Source of the DNA: Siphonodentalium dalli
Lineage: Eukaryota; Mollusca; Scaphopoda; Gadilida; Siphonodentaliidae
NCBI GenBank assembly: GCA_032622095.1
Contig: CP136067.1
Span: 137,829,990 to 137,893,989 of the forward strand
Direction of reading: 5' to 3'
Length of the DNA stretch: 64,000 bases
This document shows, one piece after another, positions 42,706 to 54,909 of the stretch. The first letter of the stretch is position 1. Every line of letters begins with the position of its first letter. The notes below the pieces were generated by a model. The model made no database searches. It was not told where the DNA came from and saw only the letters and a program-made list of their open reading frames with translations. The position numbers were made by a program, and so were the translations under genes.

Positions 42706-42795
42706 ATCATGCCTTGAATCTCTACACAGGCTAACGCCCGTATAGAGAACATATTCCACCACTACAAAACCTTGGAACTTTTTGAAGTTTGGCTC
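42706..42795 (+). repeat. ATCATGCCTTGAATCTCTAC repeat, one arm
   Basis: Third member with 23026 and 39901; ends CAAAACCTTGGAACTTTTTG. Confidence 0.6.
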
Positions 42796-42834
42796 GGAAC
42801 ATCATAAATTCGAAAAAATAATGCGGCGAACTTA

Positions 42835-42915
42835 TATATGCGACGATCCCTATGGGAGACTGGCATATATTAGAGCATGCACTGGCACGTGATCTTTAAT
42901 GCTGCACCAGCAAAA
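42835..42915. repeat. TTAA MITE family 2 fragment
   Basis: TATATGCGACGATCCCTATG, GCATGCACTGGCAC and TTTAATGCTGCACCAGC match the right half of family 2. Confidence 0.6.
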
Positions 42916-44183
42916 TTATATTAATACAGTTATTGTCCCATACTTTCCCCCTTGTTTGTGATATGAACAATAGAGTTACCCCTACCACCAGCAATCAAAT
43001 TATCAGAGGCTATGCATATTACTCGAAACAGACTATGGGCATGTGTACATTAGTATTTCAAAAGAATCCCGCCTGATTTAGTATTTAACCTTGAAATTTG
43101 TGGGTTCTTTGAAAAACCAAACCTAGGATTTGGTTCCAGATGGAACCAAAGCAGTGTGGAACCAAACTGTTAGGTTCTATAATGGTATTTGGTTCCTATC
43201 GGGAGCTTTTTACTTTGAGTGTAGCAGTATTTTATATTTCTTAAACAAATAGTGAACTTCAAGTCTTTGCATGAGATGCGAATTTATCTCACTTTAAACG
43301 GACATTGCTCTCTCCAAAATTGTGTATATTCATAATTTGGTAAGAGGTATCTCAAAGCAGTTGGTGTGTTCGATTTGAGGTTATTCTGGGCATTAAAATA
43401 ATAATTGATTTTTCTACGAAATTTAGTACATGTACATCTTTTTCGAATTTGAGGGACACTGAAGGGCCCAAATTTCCAATCCTCGTGATATGGCTCACAA
43501 TTATCAGACATTGATTTAAAATGGTATATGTTGGCACAAATGGCCATTTAAACCAAATTTCTTATAAATGGAAATGATCTGGTGAATTTAGCGAAAATTA
43601 TCCAATTTTACCACTTTGGGTCGCCATTTTGTCCGCCATTTTGAATTTTGACAATCGAACTGTACATGAAATGACATACGTCTGTCGTGACAACAATAAT
43701 AATTTGTTTATGTTGCATTTTCTGCCATCTGTATAACTTTTAATTTAAATGCCATGCAAGTGTATATTTCATAAGGAACGGAAAATCATACATAAAAACC
43801 ACAAATAGGACCTTTTTTCTGAAATTGCTCCAGAAAATGTTCCCCAAAGCGGATTTTAGCGGATTTTGGATATGTTTTCCCCAGATTCTGCCCGACAAAA
43901 TGACACAAAAACCCAGCTTGTCAACGATTTGTTCTAGGTCCAATGCTTCAATGACCAGACTAATTATAGCATGCCTACGCGGAAGATTTCGGAACAAATT
44001 CGTCGATATCATAGTGCTGAAAAAATTGAGTTTTGTTTCCAATAATTTCCGGTAAATGTGAGATTGTTTCCTTTGTGTCGGTTACAATGTTTTAATGAGC
44101 GGTCGCAAAAAAATTGCACATGTAGACTACATGGGAGGGAAACCTAGAACTATCTTTGGTGGTACTACACGCAATGTTGATAA
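42916..44183. other. No gene seen
   Basis: AT-rich, with GGTTCC/GGAACC words near 43130-43195 and a CGCCATTTTGTCCGCCATTT pair (YY1-like) at 43622. Overlapping minus frames at 43284 and 43740 have no recognised domain. Confidence 0.45.
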
Positions 44184-44619
44184 TTAATCCTTTTAAGCGT
44201 CCCTCAATTACTATTTATTTGGATTCGGGTGTAAACAACATTTGATTCGAGTCGAGGAACCCATCTATCAAAGCTCAGCGTTATTAGATATCGATTTTTG
44301 AAATCTATTCATTTTTCACCATCGAGACTTATTATAGTGGCCCAGTAAAAGAGTCGACGAGCCGACGGTCTCGGACCACTTGCGGATGAAGATGGATAAC
44401 TCTAAAATCAAGAGGCTTTGTGTTGATAATAAGGCCAAATTTCGTCCAACAGCATTTTGGTAAATAACACGTTTCGGGCAATTTTATACTATAGTTGACA
44501 ATGGTTAGCATTGTTTTTGGGCAATTAATCGATTCTGATAACTGAAGCGGCATTTCTAAAAATGTTATTGTTGGAATATGATTATATGGGGACGGTCGAA
44601 TCGGATTGAGTACCTTTAA
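44184..44619 (+). mobile_element. TTAAAG element, family 4
   Basis: Closes with CGAATCGGATTGAGTACCTT and TTAA at 44616-44619. It contains GATTCGAGTCGAGGAAC, GACGAGCCGACGGTCTCGG and TCTGATAACTGAAGCGG. Its start is degenerate. Confidence 0.8.
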
Positions 44620-44729
44620 AATAGTTTCCAGTCAAGATAATACATTTTCCGGACTTTCATTATGCCACTCCAGATTCCGGAACTTCAAAAGCAAGTTTTC
44701 GGATCCGGCCTTGAGCACACTGTGTTTAA

Positions 44730-45186
44730 TTAAAGATGCATAATCATAATAAAGCTCCCAAATTACTATGTATTTGGCTTCGGACGTAAAACATATGTCA
44801 TTCGAGTCGAGGAACCCATCAAAGCTCAGGGTGATCACATATCGATTTTTGAAATTTATATTATTTCCCGAGACATGTACTTTTTGTGGCCTGGAAAATA
44901 TTCCTCAAACCGACAGTCTCGAATCATATTGCGGATGGAGATGGATAACTCTAAAAACAAGTGGCATATTGTGTCAGATAACTGACAATCCGGCCAGGTT
45001 TCGTTGTACAAACTGTTGACAAATAACAAGTTTTGGGCAAATTTATATTATAGTCGACTGTAGTTAGCACTGTTTTGGGGAAATTATCTATTTGGATAAC
45101 TGAAGCGGCATTTTAGAACATGTTGTTGTTGTTGTTGTTGGAAGCTGATGATATGGGGACCATCGAATATAATTGAGTATATTTAA
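44730..45186 (+). mobile_element. TTAAAG element, family 4
   Basis: Starts TTAAAGATGCATAATCATAA and ends TTGAGTATATTTAA. A TTG microsatellite (about 45121-45141) has grown at the position where sister copies have two or three TTG. Confidence 0.8.
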
Positions 45187-45729
45187 GTCGTATTTTGTTT
45201 ATGATTTTAATGCGTATTTCTGGAACATATAATGTTTGTAGATATGTATTTCAGGACCTATATTTCGATGCCTGGACAAAAATCAAAAGCGAATGTAATT
45301 AGGCCATGAATGTTGTAGCGCAAATCGTCAGGCGGCTTTAAAGCAACATGCACTCTGGATATCGCTTTCGGCAAAAAGAATCAACCATTATCCGAGATAG
45401 TATTGAGGCGCATAATCCACGCGCAGTCCACTCGACACTTCTTATAATTGTACTCACTCGGTGTAACGGAAGCCCTTCTGGGGGTGTCGTCACTGAAAAC
45501 CAACTTGCATTGTTCTGTTGCCATAGTTACGTGTGAATTCTGAAAATAGAGTTGGTGCAGACGATGTCATTAAGCGCCTATAGAATTATGAATGTGGATG
45601 GGTAGGGGGTCGCTACACAGTCATAACATTGTTCACAATAAAGAAATTATCATTTCCTGAAAATAAGTTACATTGACTCATTGTCTGTTGGTTACCTTAT
45701 CACGACGCTGTCAATATGAACCATGTCCA

Positions 45730-46020
45730 CAAGCTCCATGCTGAGTTAAGTCCCATACGCATGACTTACCGCTGCAATCACCTACACGTAATGTGAAGAA
45801 ATGTCACATTTATTTATTTGAGATTTTTGTAGGTTACAATCCATTCTATATTATTCTCAGAAACTAAACTGTCCATATTATTTTGAAAATTGTCTAGATC
45901 AAGCTAGATTGAATTAATTGTAACTTCAATAAAAAATGTTAAATTTAATTAAGAAAATACACATGCCGACAGCGTTCAGACATAGAGTAGGCAGGGGACT
46001 GAACTCTGTTTTGCAGCTTG
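45730..46020. mobile_element. MITE with CAAGCT...GAGTTCAGTCCCCT ends, copy 2
   Basis: Left end CAAGCTCCATGCTGAGTTAA, right end GAACTCTGTTTTGCAGCTTG. About 290 bp, without the GGCGCGCC insert of copy 1. Confidence 0.7.
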
Positions 46021-46149
46021 TCATGTATACTAAATGGATTATCTCAGTCAGTAAAAAGTGTGCATAGGAATGATCTATTGTCTATTTGCAGGGATGTACA
46101 GGTAACATAAGCAGACGACATATAAATAAAAAAACAGAAGGAGTCCTAT

Positions 46150-46750
46150 TCTTTTATGGAAATGTTTAGATAATATCTTCAACAATGGTCGTTTGTTGAA
46201 CTTATTATCTGAACATTTCCTATGCGATAACTACTCATCAATGATGCTTTAGTATAGAAAGGGATCAACTTATTATCTGAACATTTCCTGTGGGATAACT
46301 ATACTCATCAATGATGCTTTAGTATAGACAGGGCTAAACTTATTATTTGAACATTTCCTATGGGATAACTATACGCACCAATGATGCTTTAATATAGAAA
46401 GGGTAAAACTTATTATTTGAACATTTCCTATTGGATAACTACTTACCAACGACGCTTTAGTATAGAAAGGGTTAAACTTATTATCTGAATATATCATATT
46501 CGATAAATACTCATCAATGATGCCTTTAGTATAGAAAGGGTTAAACTTTTTATCTGAACATATCCTATGCATAACTACTCATCAATGATGCTTTAGTATA
46601 GAATGGGTTAAACTTATTATCTGAACATATCCTATGCATAACTACTCATCGATGGTGCTTTAGTATAGAATGGGTTAAACTTATTATCGGAACATATCCT
46701 ATTTGATAACTACTCGTCAATGATATTTCAGTATAGAAAGGGCTAAACAC
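46150..46750. repeat. Foldback arm amplified into an eight-unit 68-bp array
   Basis: 46151-46230 is a hairpin: GGAAATGTTTAGATAATA pairs with TATTATCTGAACATTTCC. From 46199 the right arm is repeated as AACTTATTATCTGAACATTTCC-type units at 46199, 46267, 46337, 46407, 46475, 46544, 46611 and 46678 (67-70 bp apart), each with ATCAATGATGCTTTAGTATAG. A single unamplified foldback of the same type is at 50637-50705. Confidence 0.85.
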
Positions 46751-47094
46751 GGAGGCATGATCTCACAGGGTTGATCACACATGGAAATTACAGGGACTGA
46801 AAAGAGGCAAAATAAAAATAAAAGATGAAAACAAAATGTTCTCACATATTGGCAGATTGGCCACATATACGATGACTTATCCACCACCACATTCCAGACC
46901 ACGAACAACCACATATAACGACAGATCCGACCCATGTGACAAATTTACCACATATAACGATGATCCATCAAAAATGACTGATCCATCGTGTATACAGGCT
47001 GATCACCCACATGTGGTATAATGATGATCCGTCACAGTGACTGATTCACCCGACCTCCATTCCTAACAACTATCTACACATGCACTTTCGTTGT
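46751..47094. other. No gene; degenerate CCACATATAACGA words
   Basis: CCACATATAACGA-like words at 46861, 46909 and 46949 and GATCCGTC-type words suggest a worn tandem repeat. Confidence 0.4.
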
Positions 47095-47640
47095 ATAATA
47101 GGATAGGATAGGATATTTTATTTCAATATACACATATTAATGCATAATACATTTGACAAATATCATATTGTATATTCGAGGGGGTGACATAGTCAAGCTA
47201 GACTGTCTTACTGCCACCCCCTTAAAGATGAAAAGATGTTACGATAGGCGGTCAAGATTTCTTGTACAATGCACGGCTATATAATTATGTATCACACAAT
47301 GGTTGCATTTAACTGGATTATATACATGGAGGGTATACGTCTAGATAAATCGTTTATTGGTTACTCGATGGTTTGTCTCTTTCTTGTCGGTGGGATGTTC
47401 ATTGAAAGTCGAGTAGGAATGTGCTGAGTGAGGTTGTGGATTGCGATATAGGGGAAGTCACTTATTGACGAGCTACCACACAGTCGGGACATCTTTGATT
47501 GTTGCATTTAATTATTGCAGCATATTTTGTAATGCAATCGGCATGTAAACGCCGTTTGAATGTGTGTCTGGTTTGGTATGGTGTAAATTCGTTATCTAAG
47601 TTGTATATATATATATATGTCGTGCCTATTACCAAACTAA
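47095..47640 (-). pseudogene. LINE 3' end, minus strand
   Basis: The reverse complement ends GAAATAAAATATCCTATCC with a short TATCC tail, a typical LINE terminus. Upstream (higher coordinates) are a short hydrophilic frame with CNNQRCPDC and many stops. RT motifs are absent. Confidence 0.45.
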
Positions 47641-47650
47641 AAATCTTTGG

Positions 47651-48103
47651 TTAAAGATGCATAATCCGATTAAGCGCCCCTCAATTACTATTTATTTGGA
47701 TTCGGGGTTAAATAATATTTTATTCGAGTCGAGGAACCAACCTATCAAAGCTCATTAGTTTATTAGATATCGATTTTTTACATCTATTATTTTTCACCAT
47801 CGAGGATTATTAGTGGCTCAGTAAACAGTCGACGAGCCCGACGGTCTCGGAGCAATTTACGAATGAAGATGGATAACTCTAAAATCAAGAGGCTTTCTGT
47901 TGGTAATGTGGCCAAATTTCGTCGAACAACATGTTGATAAATAACTTGTTTCGGGCAATGTTATACTATAGTTGACAGGGGTTAGCATTATTTTTGGGCA
48001 ATTAATCGATTCTGATAACTGAAACGGCATTGCTAAATATGTTGTTGTTGTTGTTGGATTCTGATTATATAGGGACCACCGAATCGGATTGAGTACCTTC
48101 AAA
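47651..48103 (+). mobile_element. TTAAAG element, family 4
   Basis: Best start in the family: TTAAAGATGCATAATCCGAT. Ends CGAATCGGATTGAGTACC with the terminal TTAA mutated to TTCAAA. Confidence 0.8.
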
Positions 48104-48180
48104 GACGTTCTGATGTTTCTCAGGAGTTAATTTTCCAACTTAAAATGTCCACCAAAGTTTGGAGGTGAAACAATCAAACA

Positions 48181-48202
48181 CCCCCCCCCCCCCCCCCCCC
48201 CC
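48181..48202. repeat. Poly-C tract, 22 bases
   Basis: Longest C homopolymer in the window. Confidence 0.95.
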
Positions 48203-48370
48203 GTCACCACATCCCCGCATACATGTCAGCTCGACCATACACTATGGCTGATTGCCATCATTCGAAGACATATTCGGTTCGTTTTATAATCTGGAACAGT
48301 ACATACATGTACAAAGAACGACGCGAGTGTGTTAATATAATAGGTTTGTTTATACGAAACGAGTCTTAGA

Positions 48371-48870
48371 CAGGGTTCGCCCTGCCACTTGTCAAATTTG
48401 CCAAATAATTCACATCTGGCAAAAAATATTTTCATTTGGCAAAAGTGTTTTTGCAAGTCACTTTTTAATTCCTCAAGAAAGTTGAAAAATATTGGCCAAT
48501 CGATACCATTTATTTCAGGAAACTATCACAATATAATTATATTAGTGGTGTTTTATAAGGTCTTGGGAAAGTTAACATCCTTATGAAGATGCAGTTAATC
48601 TGATAGCATTGATGGGTGAGGGATTACCAGTATTTAGTGTGGTGGGGTGTTTACATAGCTAATCCTCTTGTAATGTGCCCTTGTGATGAAGCAACCCTTC
48701 TACAATTGTATTGCTCGGTGAATGGTTTATTGTTGTATAATAAACCACAAAATAAGACTCAATGTTGCAGAAAATGATACTATCCGGGATAGCATTTAGA
48801 ATTTGGCAAAAAATATTTTCATTTGGCAAATTATTTGGCAAAAGTTAATTTTGATCCAGCGCGGACCCTG
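48371..48870. mobile_element. hAT-like MITE, complete
   Basis: Ends CAGGGTTCGCCCTG and CAGCGCGGACCCTG (inverted, 2 mismatches), flanked by GTCTTAGA / GTCTTAGC, an 8-bp duplication with one change. Inner TTTGGCAAAAAATATTTTC occurs near both ends. 500 bp, no ORF. Reference for the eroded copy at 7980. Confidence 0.85.
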
Positions 48871-48967
48871 GTCTTAGCCAGGAAGTATATATAGAACGAG
48901 AGACGCATCCTAGAGTTAGATCCTTCCGCGATGGCATACGTGCCGTATCAGCAAACCCATTAACACA

Positions 48968-49043
48968 CGTGTCGTTCTGTGTTGATTACACGTCACATGC
49001 ATCCTAGAATCGGTGCATTAAACGATACAACCTTACAAGTTTG
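48968..49043 (+). repeat. 76-bp direct repeat, left
   Basis: GTGTCGTTCTGTGTTGATTA, then CATGCATCCTAGAATCGG and GATACAACCTTACAAG, is almost identical to 49623-49698. The two are 655 bp apart. Confidence 0.8.
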
Positions 49044-49622
49044 ATTGTTTTATGGGTAACCAATAAGACGTAAGTGTGTGTCTGACCAGGTAACACATCA
49101 TGTAGGGTTAGCGAAAATCACACCTAGCATCCCGGGATGACAGTAAAAAGTCAAAATGAAATGCTGGCTGACGGCCCGAAGGCTTTTTGATAAGTCAAAT
49201 TAGGATAAGCTGAAAGAAAAACGGCCTGAAACCAATTAGTCATATACATTTAATCACAAAGTGAAGTTGGTACCAAATGTATGGATAACAAGTGAAAGAA
49301 GGGGGAATCTGCAACGCATATGAAAATAGGGGGGTAAAAAAAATAAGGGAACAGTGACCCAATTTTATGCAGATACCTGATTCCTCGTTCACTTGTCATA
49401 ATTTTAGGATGGAGAGCAGTGGCCCGGAGCGGTTTTACAAAATTTGGAAAATAATTTTGAACGTACGCACCAAAATATCTCAATGAATGAAATCCAAAAG
49501 TCAATATTTATATTTTATAAATGAGATCATCATAGAAGAAAAAGAGAAAAATGTCAATAAGATCGTCATCAGTTGCAAGTTGCTAACCCGTGTCATACTA
49601 AACGTATGAACACCAACTGTTC

Positions 49623-49698
49623 GTGTCGTTCTCTGTTGATTACACGTCACATGCATCCTAGAATCGGTGCATTAAACGATACAACCTTACAAGTTTTT
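49623..49698 (+). repeat. 76-bp direct repeat, right
   Basis: One internal mismatch against the left copy. The interval 49044-49622 has no LTR-retrotransposon features (no clear primer-binding site or polypurine tract), so it is either a segmental duplication or a tiny LTR-like element. Confidence 0.75.
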
Positions 49699-50124
49699 TT
49701 CAGGCACCATACTGGGCTTGTTTTGTCATGTGATATGATGCTTTTATTTTATAATTCCAATTTAATAGTTGAGGCGAACGTCATGTTTGTAATTTGACGT
49801 CAACGAGACGCGCATGGAACACACGTTCCATATGGTTTTGTAAATATTGAACAGCAATAACACTCTACATACTTCTAGGAACCAGCGTCTAATAAATTAG
49901 CTTTTATTCGCGGCCAATGCTTTGACGAGGCTCCGCACCGGCGAGCATTATGTCTGGAGGGCTATTTACTCCCAATATATCAACTCGTCGCCTGACACAA
50001 GTCCACATGGAGTAGCATTGATCGGAGACGGAAGAGAAACTGTCGACTCCAAAAACACTTTAGTCCCTATAATAATGTGTGTTCCGTATAATTATAAGCC
50101 TTAGTTTAGTGAGTCTGACATTTG

Positions 50125-50542
50125 CAGAACGAGGTCCCTAAAGGGTGAATTTAGTGACGCTATCCCGCATAGCGGTCTAGCGTCACCAAATTCACCCTCT
50201 GTGGATCTCATTCTGCTTAGGCCTCAACTGCTATAGGAGACCTGGGATCAGATTGATGTTCCCCAATTGATGTTGGTGATGTTCACCCATTAGTCACCTC
50301 GATTATGCTATTCATCTTCTTCAAATTAGGGGATATAGAAACTTCCAAGAAGGGGAAAAGTAACTAAAAACAATGTTAATTTGAAACTATAGATATTTCC
50401 TAGAAAATGACGCCTAAGAATAATGAGGTCCCCAGAGGGTGGATTTAGTGACGCTATCCCGCATCCCGAAAAGAGGGTGCAGAGAGTGAATTTAGTGACG
50501 CTTTCCCTAAATTAATTCACCCTATGGGGACCTCGTTCTGCA
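50125..50542. repeat. Two hairpins of the GAGGTCCCC/AATTTAGTGACGC family
   Basis: 50125-50215 folds as CAGAACGAGGTCCCTAAAGG with its complement; 50419-50542 is a second, longer version. Both contain GAATTTAGTGACGCTATCCC. A piece occurs at 1213-1267. Confidence 0.7.
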
Positions 50543-50636
50543 ATTGACAGACACACTATTTGCAGGCTTATATAATTAGCCCTCTACGAATTGGATATCC
50601 CTGGCGGCTAGTTACTCGATTCGCATTGATTCACTC

Positions 50637-50705
50637 GCATGTTCAGATAATGAGTTCAACAAACAACATTATATTGTTTGTTGACCTTATTTTCTGAACG
50701 TATCC
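50637..50705. repeat. Foldback, unamplified relative of 46150
   Basis: GTTCAGATAATGAGTTCAAC and AAACAAC pair with the complement ending at 50705. Confidence 0.7.
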
Positions 50706-51780
50706 ACGGAAGAATAAATGAGAATCGGTAAGATGTTTTGTTCTGCCTGTGGTCGTATGGTAACTGCATGAAATCGCAGCAAATTAGCTTCAGTGCCTGG
50801 AATCTAAGTCATAATTTGCTCGAAATTGCGGCAATGAACAACATTTTATAAGTTTGTGGTCTTCAATTATAGCAGCCTATTCGGTTAATCTATGGTTTCT
50901 CCAAATAAAAACTACCATTTAAAATTTTGAGTGATCTTTTTTATGGACGAGTCGTGTCGTATTAATTGTTTTGTTGAAGATGGAGCCCCTATTCCACAGA
51001 ATTCGTATCCATATCCTGGAAACTGGAAACAAACTTAGGAATTCCATGTTCTTGAAACTCCTGAAAATGTTTTTGTTTTTGTTTTCAGCGAAACTGGAAA
51101 ATACTGCAAAACCCAGACATAATTTTTATAGCTCTTGCTATAAGTACCTGCTAGCATAGATGTATTTTTTTATAAATATTGCCAAAATACATGTGAAAAA
51201 AATATGGAGTCGCAAATCAATATTTCATCAAAATCGCCCCATAAATATGCTGAAACGGTATGGTTTCTAAAGTATGTTATGTTCGGTAACTGCCTGTACA
51301 AATGAGAAATAGTTGTTTCCATGTAAATGAGATGGCAGTACCATAAGAAGGGCCAGAAACCGACATCATAATACGCTCGAAAATGGTGGCAAGATGTCTC
51401 ACATCGAAGTGGGTATTCATCGTGTTCTTCACCTGTATAAACAACTCAACCAAACAGACATAGAATGAGCTATGTATAAAACAGATTATAGCTGAATATG
51501 ATTTCCCGTTCCAATAGAAAGATGACTGTTGAGAAAACAAAAGTGTTCAAGTGATTTAGTCACCATTAGAGGTTGTGAACTTTGAACGTCAAAATATGTT
51601 AGATATCCGGTTTTGTGTCTCCCATGTTGTCCGAATCATAATTTTGACAATATTAATCACAAGTTCATGGGATTTGGTATGCAGTTGATACTTGAGGACG
51701 CGCAGGCCAAGGTCGACTTAGAAATAACACCTTTGGGATGTCCGGATGACAACTTGAGCAATATTCAGCAGCATATCACC
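50706..51780. other. No gene seen
   Basis: AT-rich; frames of 60-90 codons without domains. Confidence 0.45.
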
Positions 51781-51789
51781 TTAGAACAT

Positions 51790-52095
51790 ATCACCGGGAA
51801 TCTCGTTGGGATTCTGCCGAGATCCTGTCGGGATTTTTGGTCAGATCCCGCGCGGTGGGATTTAGGTCGGCATCCCGGCGGGATTTAGTTGGGATCCTGA
51901 CAAAAAATCCCGCTAATATCCCAATCATATCCCAGCCTAAATCCAGCCGGGATTCCGACCTAAATCCTACCTTAAATCCCACAGGGATCACGACCTAAAT
52001 ACCGCCGGAATCCCGACCTAAATACTACCCTAAATCCTGCCGGATCCCGAACTAAATCCCATTGATATCCCGACATAAATCCCACCGGGATGGTC
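51790..52095. repeat. Degenerate minisatellite of ATCCCG/CGGGAT words
   Basis: About 20-22-bp units, CCCGACCTAAATCCTACC-like, with both orientations of GGGATTTAGG. A related array with an 83-bp period is at 59890-60210. Confidence 0.7.
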
Positions 52096-52106
52096 CGATG
52101 AGTTGT

Positions 52107-52750
52107 GACGGAGTTATACCTCTTTTCGACATATAAATAATTTGTATTGTCAGGATGATAATTTTAGCAATATTCAAAAGAATTTCTTGATATTTGGGAT
52201 GTGATTAAGATTTGAGAAGACACTGGTATGTTTCGTTGTGGTCAAGGTCCTATCATATTTGACGGAGTTATGCCCCTTTTCGACATAAAAATAAAATGTT
52301 TCGGGCTGTCTGGGTGATAACTTGAGCAATACTTAACATAATGTTCAATATTTCAGCATTTCTTGATTTGGAAAATATATCATATTTGAGAAAATACAGA
52401 TCACGTTCGATTTTGGTCATGGTCTGTTGATTTTTGACGGAGTTATGACTCTTTTCGACTTAGAAATAATAAATTGTGTGTTCTGGATGTTAACTTGTGC
52501 AATATTCCACAGAATTTCTTGATAATTGATATGCGATTCCCATTTGAGAGCAGGTCAAATTCGAAAATAATCACGACCCGATGAGTTTTGATAGACTTAT
52601 CTACCTTTGTTCGACTTAAAAATAATAACATTCGTTTAGTCTGAAATATAACTTGAGCAATAGTCAAAAGAGTCTCTTGATATTTGGTATATGATTCACC
52701 TTTGATAATACGCAGATCATAGTAAAGTTGGAATAAGATTTTTGCCGTCA
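52107..52750 (+). repeat. Four degenerate 154-175-bp tandem units
   Basis: GACGGAGTTAT at 52107, 52261 and 52436 and the variant GATAGACTTAT at 52590 open units with CTTTTCGAC, AATAATAA, AACTTGAGCAATA and TTTCTTGATATTTG. The block at 51600-51780 shares some of these words. The frames are not coding. Confidence 0.65.
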
Positions 52751-53548
52751 TTTTGTATTATTAAAAAAGCCAACGCCCCAAAATCCACATCTATGCGGGG
52801 GGCCATGAGGTCAGCGACCTTTTATTTACTTATTGAAAAGCATCGAACATGTTTTCGGCGTACTATTTTACGAAATTATGTCGGACATTTTCTGACTACT
52901 ATATGATCAGACCCGGTTCTCATTTCAATAAGAACATTTTAGTTTCTCAGAACGCAGAACGTAGCCGACAAAAGTCTTTACTATAAAATGTAAGAATTCC
53001 TTACATTCTGTAATCAATGACAGTTGCATTATTTTTCAAAAATGTTCCTGAATGTTTCACACACACATACTGTTTTTTCTCAAATTGCTCGGATTAGCCA
53101 AACACCGCGAAAATGACAACATTAGAAGCTATTGCGGTACTTTTTCGTAATCAGTTTGCCCTATCCGCGTCATAGCAATTCAGCAGAACCAACAGCATCA
53201 TAGCATATTGGCAGAACTACTTGACCATGCAGGGGTTTACAAGGCAAAATTTATTCCCATCAGAAAGGGAACTGAATTCTACCTTGCAATTTGCTACTGG
53301 CCGTCGGGTGTGCAGGTGAATGATGAAAAGTTCGTCTTAGATAACTGTATGTTTTGTTTAGTTTGCTTAGGGTTTATAGTCGTTTAAGCCATTCTACCAG
53401 GCCATATCACGACGACGTCAGTTTTTCGGGTGGAGGAAAGACCACACAGAGGGTTAATTTCGCCGGGGAATATTAGACCACTGCTCGTAGAAGACACCGA
53501 CCCCGTTAAATCATTCAAATTCGATAGCTCCCATCTATAGAGTGATCC
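52751..53548. other. No gene seen
   Basis: Weak repeat similarity at 53171-53230 to 37361-37421 (CAGCATCATAGCA). Nothing else. Confidence 0.4.
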
Positions 53549-53556
53549 TAAACATG

Positions 53557-54631
53557 CAGGGACGTGGCTAGAGGGTCTCTATGTCCACCATGGAAAATTC
53601 CAACTGCCCCATCCCCTTGAATAAGAATCAGACCAGACACAAGTTTTGCATAATTCCATTTGCCCCCCCCCCTTGCACCTCAGTTTTCAGGCCTAATATC
53701 CTATATATTCATAAAGCATGGTTCTATTCCCGGTATGAGAACTTTCAGATATTTTAACCTGAAAATTTGCATAAATCATACCATCTAGTGGTCTGACTCC
53801 AGACAAATGCACACGGCTACAGACAAGAGACCAGGACACACCGGGCTGACCATGGTTGTTCCGCCAGGTGTGAGAAAATTTTGAAAACTATACAAGAAAA
53901 TCGCAAATCCTAGCATCTAGACTTGCCTCAACTGAAGCTTTCCTAGTGTTGGAAATTTCAAACCTCATGCCCCCCTCAGGTTGGAAAATTCTCCAACTGA
54001 TGACCATTTCAGTCCACAAGTTTTACCAAATGTAGTAAAATTATTGATTATTTTCTTTAACTAATTAGCAGTTTTGTATTGGCCACGGGGAAGGGACAAG
54101 GACACATCGGGCCGGTGTGGGGAAAATTTTGAAATCTGAACAAGAAAATCGGAACTTCCTAGCATCTAGACTATAGCCCACTGAGGTTAGAAAATTTCCA
54201 ACTGATGACAATTCCAATGACAATTCCAATGACAATGTTAACCAAATGTATGACAATATTGTTTTCTTAAATTAACTAGCAGTATTTTACTGACCACGGG
54301 GGAGGGACCAGGACACAAGCTTTCCAAGTGTTGGAAATTTCCAACCTGTCACCCCCATAAGGTTGGAAAATTTCCAACTGATGACCATTTCAGTCCAAAA
54401 TTTTTACAAAATATTGGAAAATATGCAAATATTGGTCCAAAACAATTAATTCCCCCCCAATAAATTGTTTGGAAATCAAACTACAAGAACATTTTCAACC
54501 TATTGTTGGTGTAAAATTTCCAACTAATGTTTTGGCAGGTATGAAATGTCCAACTGTTGAAAATTTTGACCAAAGTTGGGGGGGGGGGGGGGTGAGACAC
54601 CCCCCAAACACCCCCTGTCGCAACGTCTCTG
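53557..54631. mobile_element. hAT-like element, CAGGGATGTGGC family, copy 2
   Basis: Starts CAGGGACGTGGCTAGAGGG and ends CAACGTCTCTG, flanked by a perfect TAAACATG duplication (53549-53556 and 54632-54639). Same order of internal words as the copy at 19540 (GACAAATGCACAC, GGTGTGAGAAAATTTTGAAA, AAGTGTTGGAAATTTCC). The GC hairpins have decayed. 1075 bp. Confidence 0.88.
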
Positions 54632-54909
54632 TAAACATGCCGGTAATTTTTGAGAAAAATTGTCCAATAAATGTTGGCTACATGCTTGTACCGCTTAATT
54701 CAAATGTGAAATAAAAGATGGCTGTTGGCTGTCATGTAAACAAGAATCGATAGCTCCCGTCACCCCGAAAATCCACATTTAGTTCAGTGACGATCGGATG
54801 AGGGATGTGGCCTGTATGGTATGCTGACGGAAATTGTCGACGGACGCACGCATGCACGGACGGACGGACACCAATCCATGGAAATTGCTCAAAGTTGACT
54901 GTGTGAAGC

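Noticed and set aside
46199-46750. Regular repeats resembling a CRISPR array
   Set aside because: Units are contiguous 68-bp tandem copies without variable spacers, and the genome is eukaryotic.
48968-49698. LTR retrotransposon
   Set aside because: The repeats are too short, with no primer-binding site, polypurine tract or gag/pol frames.
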